The notes under the pieces: generated by a model
What the model was told of the DNA's origin: nothing
What the model saw: the letters and a program-made list of their open reading frames with translations, nothing else
Databases searched by the model: none
Made by a program: the position numbers and the translations under genes
Source of the DNA: Gilliamella sp. wkB178
GTDB taxonomy: Bacteria > Pseudomonadota > Gammaproteobacteria > Enterobacterales > Orbaceae
Length of the DNA: 64,000 bases
Direction: 5' to 3'
Assembly (NCBI RefSeq): GCF_001690705.1
Contig: NZ_LZGK01000014.1
Location: forward strand, 186,001-250,000
Part shown: piece after piece, positions 28,661-38,996 of the stretch
Layout of the letters: the number at the start of each line of letters is the position of its first letter
Position numbering within the stretch: the stretch's first letter is position 1

Positions 28661-29590
28661 ATGATAATTTATATTTTAAAAAAAATAGTAACATTCTTAT
28701 TTATTGTCTGTATATTGGCTCAGATTAGCTTTTGTCTTGTTTATTTTGTTCCCCACTCAATGTTTTACAATTTGAGTTTTTCAGATGCCTATACTGCTTT
28801 TTTTAAGCAGTTAATGCAAGGTCAATTCATATTGTTATCCGGAGAACATGTCCCTTTTTTACATACATTATCTGCTACATTTGAGCTTTGTATTTTAGCT
28901 TTAGTTATTACCTTATTTATTGGTATTCCTTTGGGTGTTTTTCTTGGATTGAGTAATATTAATTGGTTAAATAATACTATTAGGTTAAGTTGTTTGCTTC
29001 TTTATTCATGTCCTTTAGTACTAATTGTTATTGTAACTATGTATTTATCATCTTCCAGATGGTCATTATTTATCAATTTTAATGTTGCACCTCCAGTTAG
29101 CAGTACTTCTTTATTAGATATTATTATTTCATCTAAAACAGATAAAATAAAATTATTGTTTGAACAGATGCAATATTTACTTTTGCCCATTACTATTTTA
29201 TCTATTCAACCAAGTATTGTAACTATTCAATTAGTTAGCCAGAATGTAAAAAATACAGCTCAACAAAATTTTATTAAAATGGCGATTATTCGTGAAATTT
29301 CACCATTTAAAATTTTACGTAAACACTTATTACCTAATTCAATTCCTGCAACTATTCCATTGTTAACTTATAATACTACGACGTTATTATTTTCTACGAT
29401 GGTTGTTGAGATCTTATTTAATCGGGTAGGATTAGGACAATGGATTATGATGGCTTATCATCATCATAATTATTCCATTATCGCTATTGCAATTTTAGCA
29501 TGTGGATCTTTGATTAGTTTATTGACATTGTTTGGTGAAATTTCAGCTATTGTTATTTACCCTATGCGGCATAAGGAAAATTATGTTTAG
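28661..29590 (+). CDS. sapB: Sap ABC transporter permease SapB
   Basis: The protein has 309 residues with six predicted transmembrane helices, in the oligopeptide permease B family. The beginning MIIYILKKIVTFLF, the ELCILALVITLFIGIPLGVFLG segment, the EAA-like loop REISPFKILRKHLLPNSIPATIP and RVGLGQWIMMAYHHHNYSIIA align by eye with SapB. The Sap system is linked to resistance to antimicrobial peptides and to peptide, haem or putrescine transport in different species. sapB overlaps sapC by 8 bases. No sapA periplasmic protein gene precedes it; rne does. Confidence 0.87.
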   Translation: MIIYILKKIVTFLFIVCILAQISFCLVYFVPHSMFYNLSFSDAYTAFFKQLMQGQFILLSGEHVPFLHTLSATFELCILALVITLFIGIPLGVFLGLSNINWLNNTIRLSCLLLYSCPLVLIVIVTMYLSSSRWSLFINFNVAPPVSSTSLLDIIISSKTDKIKLLFEQMQYLLLPITILSIQPSIVTIQLVSQNVKNTAQQNFIKMAIIREISPFKILRKHLLPNSIPATIPLLTYNTTTLLFSTMVVEILFNRVGLGQWIMMAYHHHNYSIIAIAILACGSLISLLTLFGEISAIVIYPMRHKENYV

Positions 29591-30443
29591 TCGAACAAAG
29601 TTAATTAATAGGTTAACTCTATGTTTTAATAAATTACATAGCGATCTTTATTGTGTAATAGGGTTCTATGGAATTTTGGCTATCCTATTTGTAGCTTTAT
29701 CTACTCGTTGGTTTTTTCATGCTCATTTAGATCCTATTTATGCTGTTTCTCTACCGCCAGCTTGGGTTGTTAATGGCGATATTAACCATATTCTTGGAAC
29801 TAATGCTCAAGGACAAGATATATTTTATTACCTATTAATTGCATATCGGTCAACTATCGCTATGACTATGAAAGCTGTATTTTATGTGATTTTGATTGGT
29901 AGTGCATTAAATTATCTAATGTTTTTTGTTCCAATTTTACGAACTCTCATATTATTATTATTTCGATTTTGTATGGTAATTCCTCCATTGTTGGCAGTAA
30001 TCGTAATTAGCTTATTAATTGAAGACAATATCACTAATATGCTAATAGTTATTGTTTTATCTTACATGCCTCGTTTTATTCACAATATTTACCAACAAAT
30101 GTTCAAGGAATGGCATAAAACCTATATTACAGCCTATCGATTAGATGGATTATCGTCGTTTACAATTTTAAATAATTATATTATTCCTAATATATTACCT
30201 GTTTATTTAACTGAACTGGTTTCTTTATTTGGTACTGCTATTTTAGCAATTACCACTTTAACTTTTTTAGGTTTTGCCAATGATATTTCTCGTCCTGATT
30301 TAGGTATGATGATGTTTCAAATGAAAGATATTATTACTACTAATTATTGGGCTTTTTTATCACCAGGGATTGCTGTCGCTGTTACTATTACATTAGTTTA
30401 TTTATTTATTTTTGGTCTATATGGTCGTCAAGAGAGTAATTAG
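29583..30443 (+). CDS. sapC: Sap ABC transporter permease SapC
   Basis: The protein has 286 residues, started at ATG 29583 ([10 protein letters not shown]), which has AAGGAAAA upstream and overlaps the sapB stop; an earlier in-frame codon at 29532 is less likely. It is an OppC-type permease with an N-terminal helix, then [18 protein letters not shown] (the family LGTDxxGRD motif, modified here), and the EAA loop [23 protein letters not shown]. It forms the membrane channel with SapB and is energised by SapD and SapF encoded next. Confidence 0.86.
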   Translation: MFSRTKLINRLTLCFNKLHSDLYCVIGFYGILAILFVALSTRWFFHAHLDPIYAVSLPPAWVVNGDINHILGTNAQGQDIFYYLLIAYRSTIAMTMKAVFYVILIGSALNYLMFFVPILRTLILLLFRFCMVIPPLLAVIVISLLIEDNITNMLIVIVLSYMPRFIHNIYQQMFKEWHKTYITAYRLDGLSSFTILNNYIIPNILPVYLTELVSLFGTAILAITTLTFLGFANDISRPDLGMMMFQMKDIITTNYWAFLSPGIAVAVTITLVYLFIFGLYGRQESN

Positions 30444-30445
30444 TT

Positions 30446-31435
30446 ATGGCATTATTAGATATCCGCAATTTGACTATTGAATTTATTACTCCTGATGGAT
30501 TTTTAAGGGCAATTGATCGAGTAAACCTAAAATTATCTGAAGGTGAAATTCGTGGATTAGTGGGGGAATCTGGTTCTGGTAAAAGCCTGATAGCAAAAGC
30601 TATTTTAGGGGTAACTAATAATAATTGGAGGATTTCAGCAGATCGCTTTCATTTTGATAATATTGATTTATTAAATCTTACACCAAAACAACGGCGAAAG
30701 GTTATTAGTGCTAATATTTCAATGATATTCCAAGAACCACAATCTTGTTTAGATCCTTCAATGAAAATAGGCCAGCAATTAATTGATGTGATCCCAAGAA
30801 GAACTTTTAAAGGTCATTGGTGGCAACGTTTTTTTTGGCGCAAAAATCGCGCTATCGAGTTATTACATCGTGTAGGTATTAAGAATCATAAAGAAATATT
30901 AAAATCTTATCCTTTTGAATTAACTGAAGGTGAATGTCAAAAGGTAATGATTGCTATTGCACTTGCTAATCAGCCAAAACTACTTATTGCTGATGAACCT
31001 ACTAATGCGATGGAGGCAACAACCGAAGCGCAAATTTTTCGATTACTTGCAAGTATGAATCAAAATATGGGGACAACTATTTTATTGATTAGTCATGATT
31101 TACAAATGGTAACTCGGTGGACCGATCGTATTAATGTTCTATATTGTGGGCAAACGGTGGAAATAGCAGATAGTAAAGATTTGTTCAAGTCACCCTACCA
31201 TCCTTACACGCAAGCACTAATTTATGCTATTCCTGATTTTGGAAAAGCGATGCCTCATAAAAGTCCTTTAAATACTTTACCAGGAGTAATACCTTCTCTC
31301 GAACATTTGCCGATTGGCTGCCGATTGGGACCGCGATGTCCTTATGCACAAAAAAAATGTATACAAACCCCGGAATTGATATCAATAAAGGATCATTCTG
31401 TTGCATGCCATTTTCCATTGAATACTGATGAATAG
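30446..31435 (+). CDS. sapD: Sap ABC transporter ATP-binding protein SapD
   Basis: The protein has 329 residues (E. coli 330). Walker A is [17 protein letters not shown]. The signature region has the SapD-type variant [20 protein letters not shown] in place of the usual LSGGQ, and Walker B is [18 protein letters not shown]. The C-terminal oligopeptide-transporter extension contains [15 protein letters not shown] with the conserved cysteines. In E. coli SapD also supports potassium uptake by Trk. It starts 2 bases after sapC. Confidence 0.93.
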   Translation: MALLDIRNLTIEFITPDGFLRAIDRVNLKLSEGEIRGLVGESGSGKSLIAKAILGVTNNNWRISADRFHFDNIDLLNLTPKQRRKVISANISMIFQEPQSCLDPSMKIGQQLIDVIPRRTFKGHWWQRFFWRKNRAIELLHRVGIKNHKEILKSYPFELTEGECQKVMIAIALANQPKLLIADEPTNAMEATTEAQIFRLLASMNQNMGTTILLISHDLQMVTRWTDRINVLYCGQTVEIADSKDLFKSPYHPYTQALIYAIPDFGKAMPHKSPLNTLPGVIPSLEHLPIGCRLGPRCPYAQKKCIQTPELISIKDHSVACHFPLNTDE

Positions 31436-31458
31436 CTATTTACTAAAAAGGGATAACC

Positions 31459-32271
31459 ATGAATCCAGTTTTAAAAGTACGTAATTTATCCAAACAATTT
31501 ATTGTTCCTAAAGGAATTTTTGGTCACTTGCGTATTGATGCAGTTAAACCGCTATCATTTTCACTTAATGAAGGTAAAACACTCGCAATTATTGGGCAAA
31601 ATGGTTCAGGAAAATCAACTCTTGCAAAAATGTTAGTGGGAATGATAAAACCTGATAGCGGTGATATTTGGATTGATGACCTCAAAGTCAAATATGGAGA
31701 TTATGATAGCCGGTACCAACTAATTCGTATGATTTTCCAACATGTTGAAAGCTCGTTTGACCCAAGGCTTCGTATCGGCCAATTGTTAGAAATTCCGTTA
31801 AAGAGGAATGCTAATTATGATGCAATCGAACGCGAAAAATTAATTAATGCTGTATTGAAACAGGTGGGTCTATTACCGGAACATGCATCATATTATCCAT
31901 CAGTTATGGCGGCAGGGCAAAAACAACGAGTGGCACTTGCCAGAGCATTAATTTTGAAGCCGAAAGTTATTATTCTCGATGAAGCTTTAGCTGCTTTAGA
32001 TATTTCAATGCGATCTCAAATTGTAAATTTAATGTTGTCATTACAAGAGGAACAAAAAGTATCTTACGTTTATGTAACTCAAGATATTGGCATGATGAAA
32101 CATATTAGCGATGAAATTTTAGTCATGCATAATGGTGATTTAGTTGAATATGGCAATACCGCTGAAGTATTAGCTTCACCATTAAGTGATATTACTCAAA
32201 AACTCATCCATAGCTATTTTGGTGAAGCATTGACCGCTGATACGTGGCGTACTGATACTAGGGCATTATAA
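31459..32271 (+). CDS. sapF: Sap ABC transporter ATP-binding protein SapF
   Basis: The protein has 270 residues (E. coli 268). Walker A is AIIGQNGSGKSTLAKMLVGM, the signature is MAAGQKQRVALARALILKP (as in SapF, AGQKQ instead of SGGQ), Walker B is VIILDEALAALDISMRSQ, and the C-terminus FGEALTADTWRTD is diagnostic. It is the last sap gene, followed by about 150 bases and the metA regulatory region. Confidence 0.94.
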   Translation: MNPVLKVRNLSKQFIVPKGIFGHLRIDAVKPLSFSLNEGKTLAIIGQNGSGKSTLAKMLVGMIKPDSGDIWIDDLKVKYGDYDSRYQLIRMIFQHVESSFDPRLRIGQLLEIPLKRNANYDAIEREKLINAVLKQVGLLPEHASYYPSVMAAGQKQRVALARALILKPKVIILDEALAALDISMRSQIVNLMLSLQEEQKVSYVYVTQDIGMMKHISDEILVMHNGDLVEYGNTAEVLASPLSDITQKLIHSYFGEALTADTWRTDTRAL

Positions 32272-32359
32272 TATCAGTTTTGTTTACTTTATTTTAATCA
32301 TTACTTACCTCATAAAAAATCTCGACAAATAATCTAAAACACACTATATTTAGCTATAT

Positions 32360-32375
32360 AGATTTCTAGACGTCT
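32360..32375 (+). promoter_or_regulatory. Tandem MetJ operator (met boxes) before metA
   Basis: AGATTTCT followed directly by the perfect met box AGACGTCT. MetJ dimers bind such tandem 8-mers with S-adenosylmethionine; the second box matches the consensus 8/8 and the first 6/8. The site lies 52 bases upstream of the metA start. Confidence 0.8.
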
Positions 32376-32426
32376 ATTATAAATGGCTTTTGAATAGACT
32401 AAAATACCTTTTTAGGAGCTTGTGTT

Positions 32427-33359
32427 ATGCCTATCTGTATCCCTGATTCTTTACCAGCTGTTGATGTGCTTCGTAATGAAAATGTATTTGTGATGACTTC
32501 ATCTAGGGCAAATACGCAAGAAATTCGCCCATTAAAGCTTCTATTTCTGAATCTTATGCCTAAAAAAATTGAAACTGAAAATCAGTTTTTGCGATTATTG
32601 TCTAATTCATCTTTACAAATTAATATTCAGCTATTACGTATTGATCAGCGTGAATCAAAAAATACACCAATTGAACATTTAAATAGCTTTTATTGTGATT
32701 TTGATAATATTCGTGAACAAAATTTTGATGGCTTAATTATTACTGGCGCTCCACTCGGTAAAGTGGCTTTTTCTGATGTAGTTTATTGGCCAAAACTAGC
32801 TGAAATTATTGACTGGGCAAAAGAGCATGTAACGTCAACGATGTTTGTTTGTTGGGCGGTACAAGCGGCTTTAAATGTTTTATATGATCTTCCAAAATTA
32901 ACACGTACTCATAAATTATCAGGGGTCTATCAGCACAATACCATCGAACCTAAAGCTATTTTGACACGTGGTTTTGATGATACATTTTTAGCACCGCATT
33001 CGCGGAACGCTGATTTCCCATTAGATAAAATAAAAGCTTATACTGATTTAAATATTTTAGCTGCATCTGACATTACTGGTGCTTATTTAATGGCTACTGC
33101 TGATAAACGCATGGCATTTGTTACAGGTCATCCTGAATATGACTCTTTTACACTAGCCAGTGAATATTATCGTGATTTAAAAGCTGGTATTAAACCACAA
33201 ATCCCGGAAAATTATTTTCCTGAAAATAATCCACATTTAACACCTAAAGCAACTTGGCGTAGCCATGCTTACTTATTATTTAGTAACTGGCTGAATTATT
33301 ATGTGTATCAATTAACACCATTTGATTTGACTACACGTAATATGACAATAGATGATTAA
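32427..33359 (+). CDS. metA: Homoserine O-succinyltransferase (MetA/MetAS family)
   Basis: First committed step of methionine synthesis, acylating homoserine. It has 310 residues (E. coli 309). The N-terminus [34 protein letters not shown], the nucleophile Cys in [10 protein letters not shown] and the GHPEYD motif with its catalytic His/Glu are all visible. Succinyl versus acetyl specificity is set by one active-site residue, and homology alone does not prove it. The ribosome site is TTTAGGAG. Repression by MetJ is expected from the boxes upstream. Confidence 0.95.
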   Translation: MPICIPDSLPAVDVLRNENVFVMTSSRANTQEIRPLKLLFLNLMPKKIETENQFLRLLSNSSLQINIQLLRIDQRESKNTPIEHLNSFYCDFDNIREQNFDGLIITGAPLGKVAFSDVVYWPKLAEIIDWAKEHVTSTMFVCWAVQAALNVLYDLPKLTRTHKLSGVYQHNTIEPKAILTRGFDDTFLAPHSRNADFPLDKIKAYTDLNILAASDITGAYLMATADKRMAFVTGHPEYDSFTLASEYYRDLKAGIKPQIPENYFPENNPHLTPKATWRSHAYLLFSNWLNYYVYQLTPFDLTTRNMTIDD

Positions 33360-33567
33360 ATGAAAATACCTATTAGGTAGTGCTATGGTGAGTTAAAAGT
33401 TATATAGATATATTTTTCGGCATGAATATTCGTCTGTTTAAAAAACTAAAAAGTACTATTCATATTATAAAAATTAACTAATAATTAACCCATAAGATCC
33501 TTGTCTTGCATCATGTTAGGCATAGTTATATTATTAGTGTAATAATTTATCATTTAAGGAATTTATC

Positions 33568-35217
33568 ATGTTAAAGTCAATAGATCCAACAACAACCTCT
33601 TCTTGGAAGTCGCTACAAATTAGCTATGAAACAAACAAAAATAAAACAATCGCACAAATACTAAAAGAAGAACCTAATCGAGTTGAAAAACTAAGTATTC
33701 CTTTTGAAGAAGAATTCCTCGTTGATTTATCCAAAAACCGTATTACACAAGCAACTTTAGAAACACTTTATAAACTGACAGATGAATGCGATCTACACGG
33801 TGCAATTAAAGCTATGTATAGTGGTGAAAAAATTAATCGAACTGAAAATAGAGCAGTATTGCATGTAGCTCTGCGTAATGTATCAAATACCCCTATTTAT
33901 GTGGATGGCAAAAATGTCATGGATGATGTTAATGCGGTATTGACTAAAATGGAAAAATTTAGTAATAAAATTATCAGTGGTGAATGGAAAGGTTATACCG
34001 GTAAAGCTATTACAGATGTTGTAAATATTGGGATTGGTGGTTCTGATCTTGGTCCGCATATGATAACAGAGGCTTTAAGACCCTACAAAAATCATTTAAC
34101 CATGCATTTTGTTTCTAATGTTGATGGCACCCATATTGTAGAGGCACTTAAGGGCTTAAACCCTGAAACAACTTTATTTTTAGTGGCCTCAAAAACTTTT
34201 ACTACACAAGAAACTATGACCAATGCACAAACTGCTCGTGATTGGTTATTAGATACTGCAAAAGATGAGAAAGCGGTAGCCCTTCACTTTGTCGCGCTGT
34301 CAACCAATACGAAAGAAGTTGAAAAATTTGGTATTGATACTGCTAATATGTTTGAGTTTTGGGATTGGGTTGGTGGACGTTATTCATCTTGGTCAGCAAT
34401 TGGGTTATCAATTGTTTTGTCAATAGGTTATGAGAATTTTAAGCAGTTTTTAGCTGGCGGTCATGCAATGGATAAGCATTTTCAAAATGCGCCAATCGAT
34501 AAAAATATCCCTACTTTATTAGCACTTATTGGTATTTGGTACAATAATTTTTTTGGTGCGGAAACAGAAGCTATTTTACCATATGATCAATATATGCACC
34601 GCTTTGCGGCTTATTTCCAACAAGGTAATATGGAATCTAATGGCAAGAGTGTTGATCGCAATGGTCATAAAACTACTTATACAACAGGTCCTATCATTTG
34701 GGGTGAACCGGGTACTAATGGTCAACATGCTTTTTATCAATTAATTCATCAAGGAACTAAACTCATTCCTTGTGATTTTATTGCACCTGCCATCAGCCAT
34801 AATCCTGTCGGCGATCATCATCCAAAACTTCTTTCTAACTTTTTTGCGCAAACTGAAGCATTAGCTTTTGGCAAAACAGCGGATCAAGTTGAACAAGAAT
34901 TTATTGCATCAGGTAAAAAACTTGATGAAGTTAAAGCAATTGTGCCATTTAAAGTATTTGAAGGCAATAAACCAACGAATTCGATTTTAGTCAAAAAGAT
35001 CACCCCTTATACGTTGGGTGCATTAGTAGCCATGTATGAACATAAAATCTTTACGCAAGGTATAATTTTAAATATCTTTAGTTTTGATCAATGGGGTGTT
35101 GAATTAGGTAAACAGTTAGCGGGTAGGATTTTGCCTGAATTAGCTGATGATAAGCCAGTAACGTCACATGATAATTCAACTAATAACTTGATTAATCAAT
35201 ATAAAAAATGGCGTTAG
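33568..35217 (+). CDS. pgi: Glucose-6-phosphate isomerase
   Basis: Interconverts glucose 6-phosphate and fructose 6-phosphate in the cytosol. It has 549 residues, the same as E. coli. Visible are [48 protein letters not shown], the catalytic Glu region [32 protein letters not shown], and [12 protein letters not shown] with the C-terminal lysine motif. It stands alone with about 200 bases upstream and faces crr across a shared terminator. Confidence 0.98.
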   Translation: MLKSIDPTTTSSWKSLQISYETNKNKTIAQILKEEPNRVEKLSIPFEEEFLVDLSKNRITQATLETLYKLTDECDLHGAIKAMYSGEKINRTENRAVLHVALRNVSNTPIYVDGKNVMDDVNAVLTKMEKFSNKIISGEWKGYTGKAITDVVNIGIGGSDLGPHMITEALRPYKNHLTMHFVSNVDGTHIVEALKGLNPETTLFLVASKTFTTQETMTNAQTARDWLLDTAKDEKAVALHFVALSTNTKEVEKFGIDTANMFEFWDWVGGRYSSWSAIGLSIVLSIGYENFKQFLAGGHAMDKHFQNAPIDKNIPTLLALIGIWYNNFFGAETEAILPYDQYMHRFAAYFQQGNMESNGKSVDRNGHKTTYTTGPIIWGEPGTNGQHAFYQLIHQGTKLIPCDFIAPAISHNPVGDHHPKLLSNFFAQTEALAFGKTADQVEQEFIASGKKLDEVKAIVPFKVFEGNKPTNSILVKKITPYTLGALVAMYEHKIFTQGIILNIFSFDQWGVELGKQLAGRILPELADDKPVTSHDNSTNNLINQYKKWR

Positions 35218-35266
35218 TAAGTAGAACCTAATTTGAGGATTGAATATTTAATTGAAAAATTATAAT

Positions 35267-35300
35267 AAAGAACCTTCAGCTTTAAACTGAAGGTTCTTTT
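35267..35300. terminator. Bidirectional terminator between pgi and crr
   Basis: GAACCTTCAG (35270-35279) and CTGAAGGTTC (35287-35296) form a perfect 10-bp stem with a 7-base loop, flanked by AAA on the left and TTTT on the right. It can serve pgi on + and crr on minus. Confidence 0.9.
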
Positions 35301-35312
35301 ATGCAAGAATAT

Positions 35313-35816
35313 TTATTTTTTTACCCGCATTACGGGTGTTTTACCAGCTTCAACTTTGCCAGATAGTTTGGTTAATTCAGTAATACTCTCCATATTGGAA
35401 ATTACCACTGGAGTTAAGACTGATTTTGCTTTGCTTTCTAATAATTGTAGATCGAATTCAATAATGGTATCGCCAACTTTAACTTGTTGCCCTTCTTCAG
35501 CAATACGTGTAAAGCCTTCGCCTTTTAATTCCACCGTATCAATGCCAAAGTGAACAAACATCTCAATACCTTCATCTGATTCAATCGCAAAAGCATGATT
35601 AGTTTCGAAAATTTTACCAATTTTGCCATTTAAGGGTGCAACTATTTTATTACCTGCTGGTTTAATAGCGATGCCATCACCAACAATTTTTTCTGCAAAA
35701 ACCACATCTGGCACATCTTCAATTTTAACAATTTCACCACTCAATGGAGCAATAATTTCGATGCTATCTTTACTATCATCGGATACTAATTGCTTTATTT
35801 TATCGAATAAACCCAT
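35313..35816 (-). CDS. crr: PTS glucose-specific EIIA component (EIIA-Glc)
   Basis: Phosphocarrier that receives phosphate from HPr, passes it to sugar permeases and regulates carbon use. It has 167 residues (E. coli 169). The pair of active-site histidines is in [12 protein letters not shown] and [14 protein letters not shown] (about 75 and 90). The N-terminal amphipathic [14 protein letters not shown] matches the membrane-binding tail of the enteric protein. It is last in ptsH-ptsI-crr, 9 bases after ptsI. Confidence 0.97.
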   Translation of the reverse strand: MGLFDKIKQLVSDDSKDSIEIIAPLSGEIVKIEDVPDVVFAEKIVGDGIAIKPAGNKIVAPLNGKIGKIFETNHAFAIESDEGIEMFVHFGIDTVELKGEGFTRIAEEGQQVKVGDTIIEFDLQLLESKAKSVLTPVVISNMESITELTKLSGKVEAGKTPVMRVKK

Positions 35817-35825
35817 TATTGTCTC

Positions 35826-37553
35826 CTAACTAACTTGCTTTTCTGTTGTATAATTTTCAATTAAATTAATAATTTCTTTAGCGGTTGCTTTTTCAAGCGC
35901 TGTATCGGCAAGTTTTTTAGCATCAGCATAAGTAGTATTGCGAATCAATTTTTTAATTTTAGGAATTGAAACCGCACTCATACTAAATTCATCAAGTCCC
36001 ATTCCTAGCAATAAAATAGTTGCTCTTTCATCACCGGCTAATTCACCACACATACCTGTCCATTTACCTTCTTGATGAGAAGCATCAATAACATTTTTTA
36101 TTAAGGTTAATACTGATGGTGCTAGTGGATTATAAAGATGAGAAATTAATTCATTACCACGGTCAACGGCTAGGGTATATTGAGTTAAATCATTGGTTCC
36201 TATACTAAAGAAGTCGACTTCTTTAGCTAAATGGCGCGCAATAACTGCTGCTGATGGTGTCTCAATCATCACCCCAATTTCAATATTTTTGTCAAAAGCT
36301 TTACCTTCAACATTTAATTGTTCTTTTAGAATATTAATTTCAGATTTTAATAAACGAATTTCTTCGACTGAAATGATCATCGGGAACATAACACGTAATT
36401 TACCAAATGCGGATGCACGTAAGATAGCTCTTAATTGCGCATGGAGTATTTCTTTACGATCCATACAAATTCGAATAGCTCTCCAGCCTAAAAATGGATT
36501 TTCTTCTTTTGGTAAATGCATATAAGGTACATCTTTATCACCACCGATATCCATAGTTCTTACAATAACAGATAAACCATTAGTTGATTCGGCTACCTCT
36601 TTATAAGCCTTAAATTGTTCTTCTTCGTCTGGATAAGAATCTCGATCCATGAATAAGAACTCGGTACGATAAAGACCAACACCTTCATAACCATTACGTT
36701 CTGCACCAGCGATATCACGAACAGTGCCAATGTTGCCACATATTTCAACTTGATGACCATCAAGTGTTACTGCAGGTAGGTCTTTTAATTTTGCTAGTTC
36801 TTCCTTATCAGCGATAAATTTTGCTTGAACTTGTTTTAATTTTTCCTGTGTAGTGTGATCAGGATTAATGTAGATGGCATTATTAATAGCATCTAAAATA
36901 ATAAAATCCCCTTGTTTGATTTCTTGAGTGGCATTTGTTGTACCAACAATAGCTGGGATTTCTAACGAACGAGCCATAATCGAAGTGTGAGAAGTACGAC
37001 CACCAACATCAGTAATAAAACCTAAAACCATGTCTAAATTTAATTGGGCTGTTTCGGATGGAGTTAGATCGGTAGCGACTAAAATACATGGTTGGCTAAT
37101 AGCACTTAAATCAACAATTTCCATACCTAAAATATTTTTAAGTAATCGTTTCCCTATATCACGAATATCTGCTGCTCGTTCTTTCAAATATTCATCATCC
37201 AGATTTTCAAGTTCTTTAGCTTGGGTTTCAAATACAGATTGAACAGCGGCATCAGCGGTAGAATGTTTGCTTTGAATTTGAGAGATAACTTCTTGCTCAA
37301 GATCTTCATCTTCAAGAAGCATTATATGCCCTTCAAAAATAGCGGCTTTATCTTCACCAAGTGTAGATTTTGCACGTGTCATAATAGCATGAAGTTGCTC
37401 ACTTGATTTTTTGCGAGCTTCTTTAAAACGCTCAATTTCAGCATCAATTTTATTATCAATAATTTGTCTATTATTAATAACAATAGGCTCTTCTTTTAAT
37501 AATAAAGCTTTTGCAAAAGCGATGCCTGGGGAAACAAGTATACCTGATACCAT
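35826..37553 (-). CDS. ptsI: PTS enzyme I (phosphoenolpyruvate-protein phosphotransferase)
   Basis: Phosphorylates HPr at the expense of phosphoenolpyruvate. It has 575 residues, as in E. coli. The phosphorylated His lies in [20 protein letters not shown] (about 190). The C-terminal TIM barrel has [58 protein letters not shown] and the active-site Cys in GMCGELAGD. It lies between ptsH (52-base gap) and crr. Confidence 0.98.
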   Translation of the reverse strand: MVSGILVSPGIAFAKALLLKEEPIVINNRQIIDNKIDAEIERFKEARKKSSEQLHAIMTRAKSTLGEDKAAIFEGHIMLLEDEDLEQEVISQIQSKHSTADAAVQSVFETQAKELENLDDEYLKERAADIRDIGKRLLKNILGMEIVDLSAISQPCILVATDLTPSETAQLNLDMVLGFITDVGGRTSHTSIMARSLEIPAIVGTTNATQEIKQGDFIILDAINNAIYINPDHTTQEKLKQVQAKFIADKEELAKLKDLPAVTLDGHQVEICGNIGTVRDIAGAERNGYEGVGLYRTEFLFMDRDSYPDEEEQFKAYKEVAESTNGLSVIVRTMDIGGDKDVPYMHLPKEENPFLGWRAIRICMDRKEILHAQLRAILRASAFGKLRVMFPMIISVEEIRLLKSEINILKEQLNVEGKAFDKNIEIGVMIETPSAAVIARHLAKEVDFFSIGTNDLTQYTLAVDRGNELISHLYNPLAPSVLTLIKNVIDASHQEGKWTGMCGELAGDERATILLLGMGLDEFSMSAVSIPKIKKLIRNTTYADAKKLADTALEKATAKEIINLIENYTTEKQVS

Positions 37554-37605
37554 AACATTTAATCCTTATGTAATTTCAAAACTGTTCATAGCTAATTGGG
37601 AGTTA

Positions 37606-37863
37606 TTATTCCAATTCAGGAATTAATTTTACTAAATGATTGACTGCTTCTTTTTCATCTTCTCCTTCAGCAGAAATGGTAATTACTGTACCTTGGGTTA
37701 AACCTAAGGTTTGTAATTTAAAAAGACTTTTAGCACTAGCACTTTTACCATTTGAAGTAACAGTAATTTCAGCATTGAAGTTTTTTGCTTCCTTTACAAA
37801 CTGTGCGGCAGGGCGAGTATGAAGACCATTAGATGCAGTAATGGTTACATCTTGTTTATACAT
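37606..37863 (-). CDS. ptsH: Phosphocarrier protein HPr
   Basis: Small PTS phosphocarrier of 85 residues, as in E. coli. His15 lies in [19 protein letters not shown], and the conserved Ser46 region [16 protein letters not shown] is present. The ribosome site GGGAG lies 10 bases before ATG. It is first gene of ptsH-ptsI-crr. Confidence 0.97.
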   Translation of the reverse strand: MYKQDVTITASNGLHTRPAAQFVKEAKNFNAEITVTSNGKSASAKSLFKLQTLGLTQGTVITISAEGEDEKEAVNHLVKLIPELE

Positions 37864-37912
37864 AATTATTTAACTCCCAAAATTATATCATTTGTGCAAT
37901 CTAGACCAATAT

Positions 37913-37939
37913 AAATAAAAACTACTAGAAAGGCTAGTA
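37913..37939 (-). terminator. Short terminator-like hairpin between lipoprotein gene and ptsH
   Basis: On the minus strand TACTAG, loop CCTTT, CTAGTA is followed by GTTTTTATTTAT. The stem is only 6 bp, so efficiency is doubtful, but the T-rich tail and position after the lipoprotein gene fit. Confidence 0.5.
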
Positions 37940-37980
37940 AGATTTCATAGATCTTTTAGAAACTGTTAATATTGTCTAAA

Positions 37981-38325
37981 TTAATATCGGTAAATTCGAG
38001 TGATCCTATCACTACATTTTTTGAATTCAACAAATCCATGGATTCCATGTTTGATATTTTCAAAAACCATTTCTTCACTGCCATCAAGTTGTGAGGCTTT
38101 AATTTCCTCTCGACAGTTAATTTCAAACTTTTTAAGTTCTTGCTCGCTATTACTCAATTTGTAATAGGCTGGTAAATCTTGTCCTGTTACATAAGTCTGT
38201 GTTTTATCTTGTAAATCAAGCGTGATTATTCCTTGATTTGACTGCCATGAACTACAAGCACTTAAAAATGTAGGGATCGTTAAAAATAGCAAAGCTATTT
38301 TCAAAGATAATCTTGTAATCTTCAA
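37981..38325 (-). CDS. Small lipoprotein of unknown function
   Basis: The protein has 114 residues from a TTG at 38325, which has AAAGGA 6 bases upstream; a TTG at 38346 is open but lacks a ribosome site. It has a signal peptide of about 22 residues ending in lipobox LSAC, followed by SSWQSNQG. The mature part has two further cysteines (INCREE and KKCSDR), likely a disulfide, and no recognised domain. It is convergent with nothing and divergent from ygfB. Confidence 0.6.
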   Translation of the reverse strand: MKITRLSLKIALLFLTIPTFLSACSSWQSNQGIITLDLQDKTQTYVTGQDLPAYYKLSNSEQELKKFEINCREEIKASQLDGSEEMVFENIKHGIHGFVEFKKCSDRITRIYRY

Positions 38326-38420
38326 AATAATTCCTTTATATAGCAAATTAATCTGTTTATCATTTATAATTTGGCTATGAATTATATACTAATAATCAGT
38401 TAAAGTGCAGGGTGGAATAT

Positions 38421-38963
38421 ATGACTGACAAGATTAATTATGACGAACTTAATCGTCAACTAGTGCGCCATAAACTTGGTATCACTGCTGCTGAATTACA
38501 TGGTTTTTTATCAGGAATTTTAGCTGGGGGAAATCATGATGAAAGTTGGTACCCATTAGTTAAAGATATATTAAATGATGGGCAAACTATCATTGAACCT
38601 TTAAATCAACAAATTAAACAACTTTATAGCTTAACCAAGCAACAACTCGCAGATAAAGATTTTGAATTTCAATTATTATTAAGTGAGCATGATTTATTTA
38701 CACAAATAGATGATTTAGTTGGATGGGTAAATCATTTCTTACTTGGGATAGGGTTGGTTCAACCAAAGCTTAATCGACTTAAAGGTGATGTTGGTGAAGC
38801 TATCTACGATTTACGACAAATTGTTAAACTTGGTTATGACGAAAATGAAGATCTCAATGAGCTAGGATTTGCATTCGAAGAAATTAAAGAGTATGTTCGT
38901 ATCACATCTATATTATGTTTCGACGAATTCAATGAAGCTGATATAACGCCAACTATTCATTAA
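38421..38963 (+). CDS. ygfB: UPF0149 family protein YgfB
   Basis: The protein has 180 residues from ATG 38421 (MTDKINYDELNRQL), which has GGTGGA upstream. The UPF0149 signature ITAAELHGFLSGILAGG is near the N-terminus, with WVNHFLLGIGL and DLNELGFAFEEIKEYVR further on. An all-helical protein; its Pseudomonas relative affects regulation of beta-lactam resistance. It sits 33 bases before pepP, the same pairing as in E. coli (ygfB-pepP). Confidence 0.9.
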   Translation: MTDKINYDELNRQLVRHKLGITAAELHGFLSGILAGGNHDESWYPLVKDILNDGQTIIEPLNQQIKQLYSLTKQQLADKDFEFQLLLSEHDLFTQIDDLVGWVNHFLLGIGLVQPKLNRLKGDVGEAIYDLRQIVKLGYDENEDLNELGFAFEEIKEYVRITSILCFDEFNEADITPTIH

Positions 38964-38996
38964 GATTTATAGCTAATCATACTTAGGGTAATCATC

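Noticed and set aside
37882-37909. Promoter TTGGTC-16-TATAAT directly before ptsH (minus strand)
   Set aside because: Transcription would begin inside or next to the ribosome site, leaving almost no leader; the true promoter is probably further upstream.
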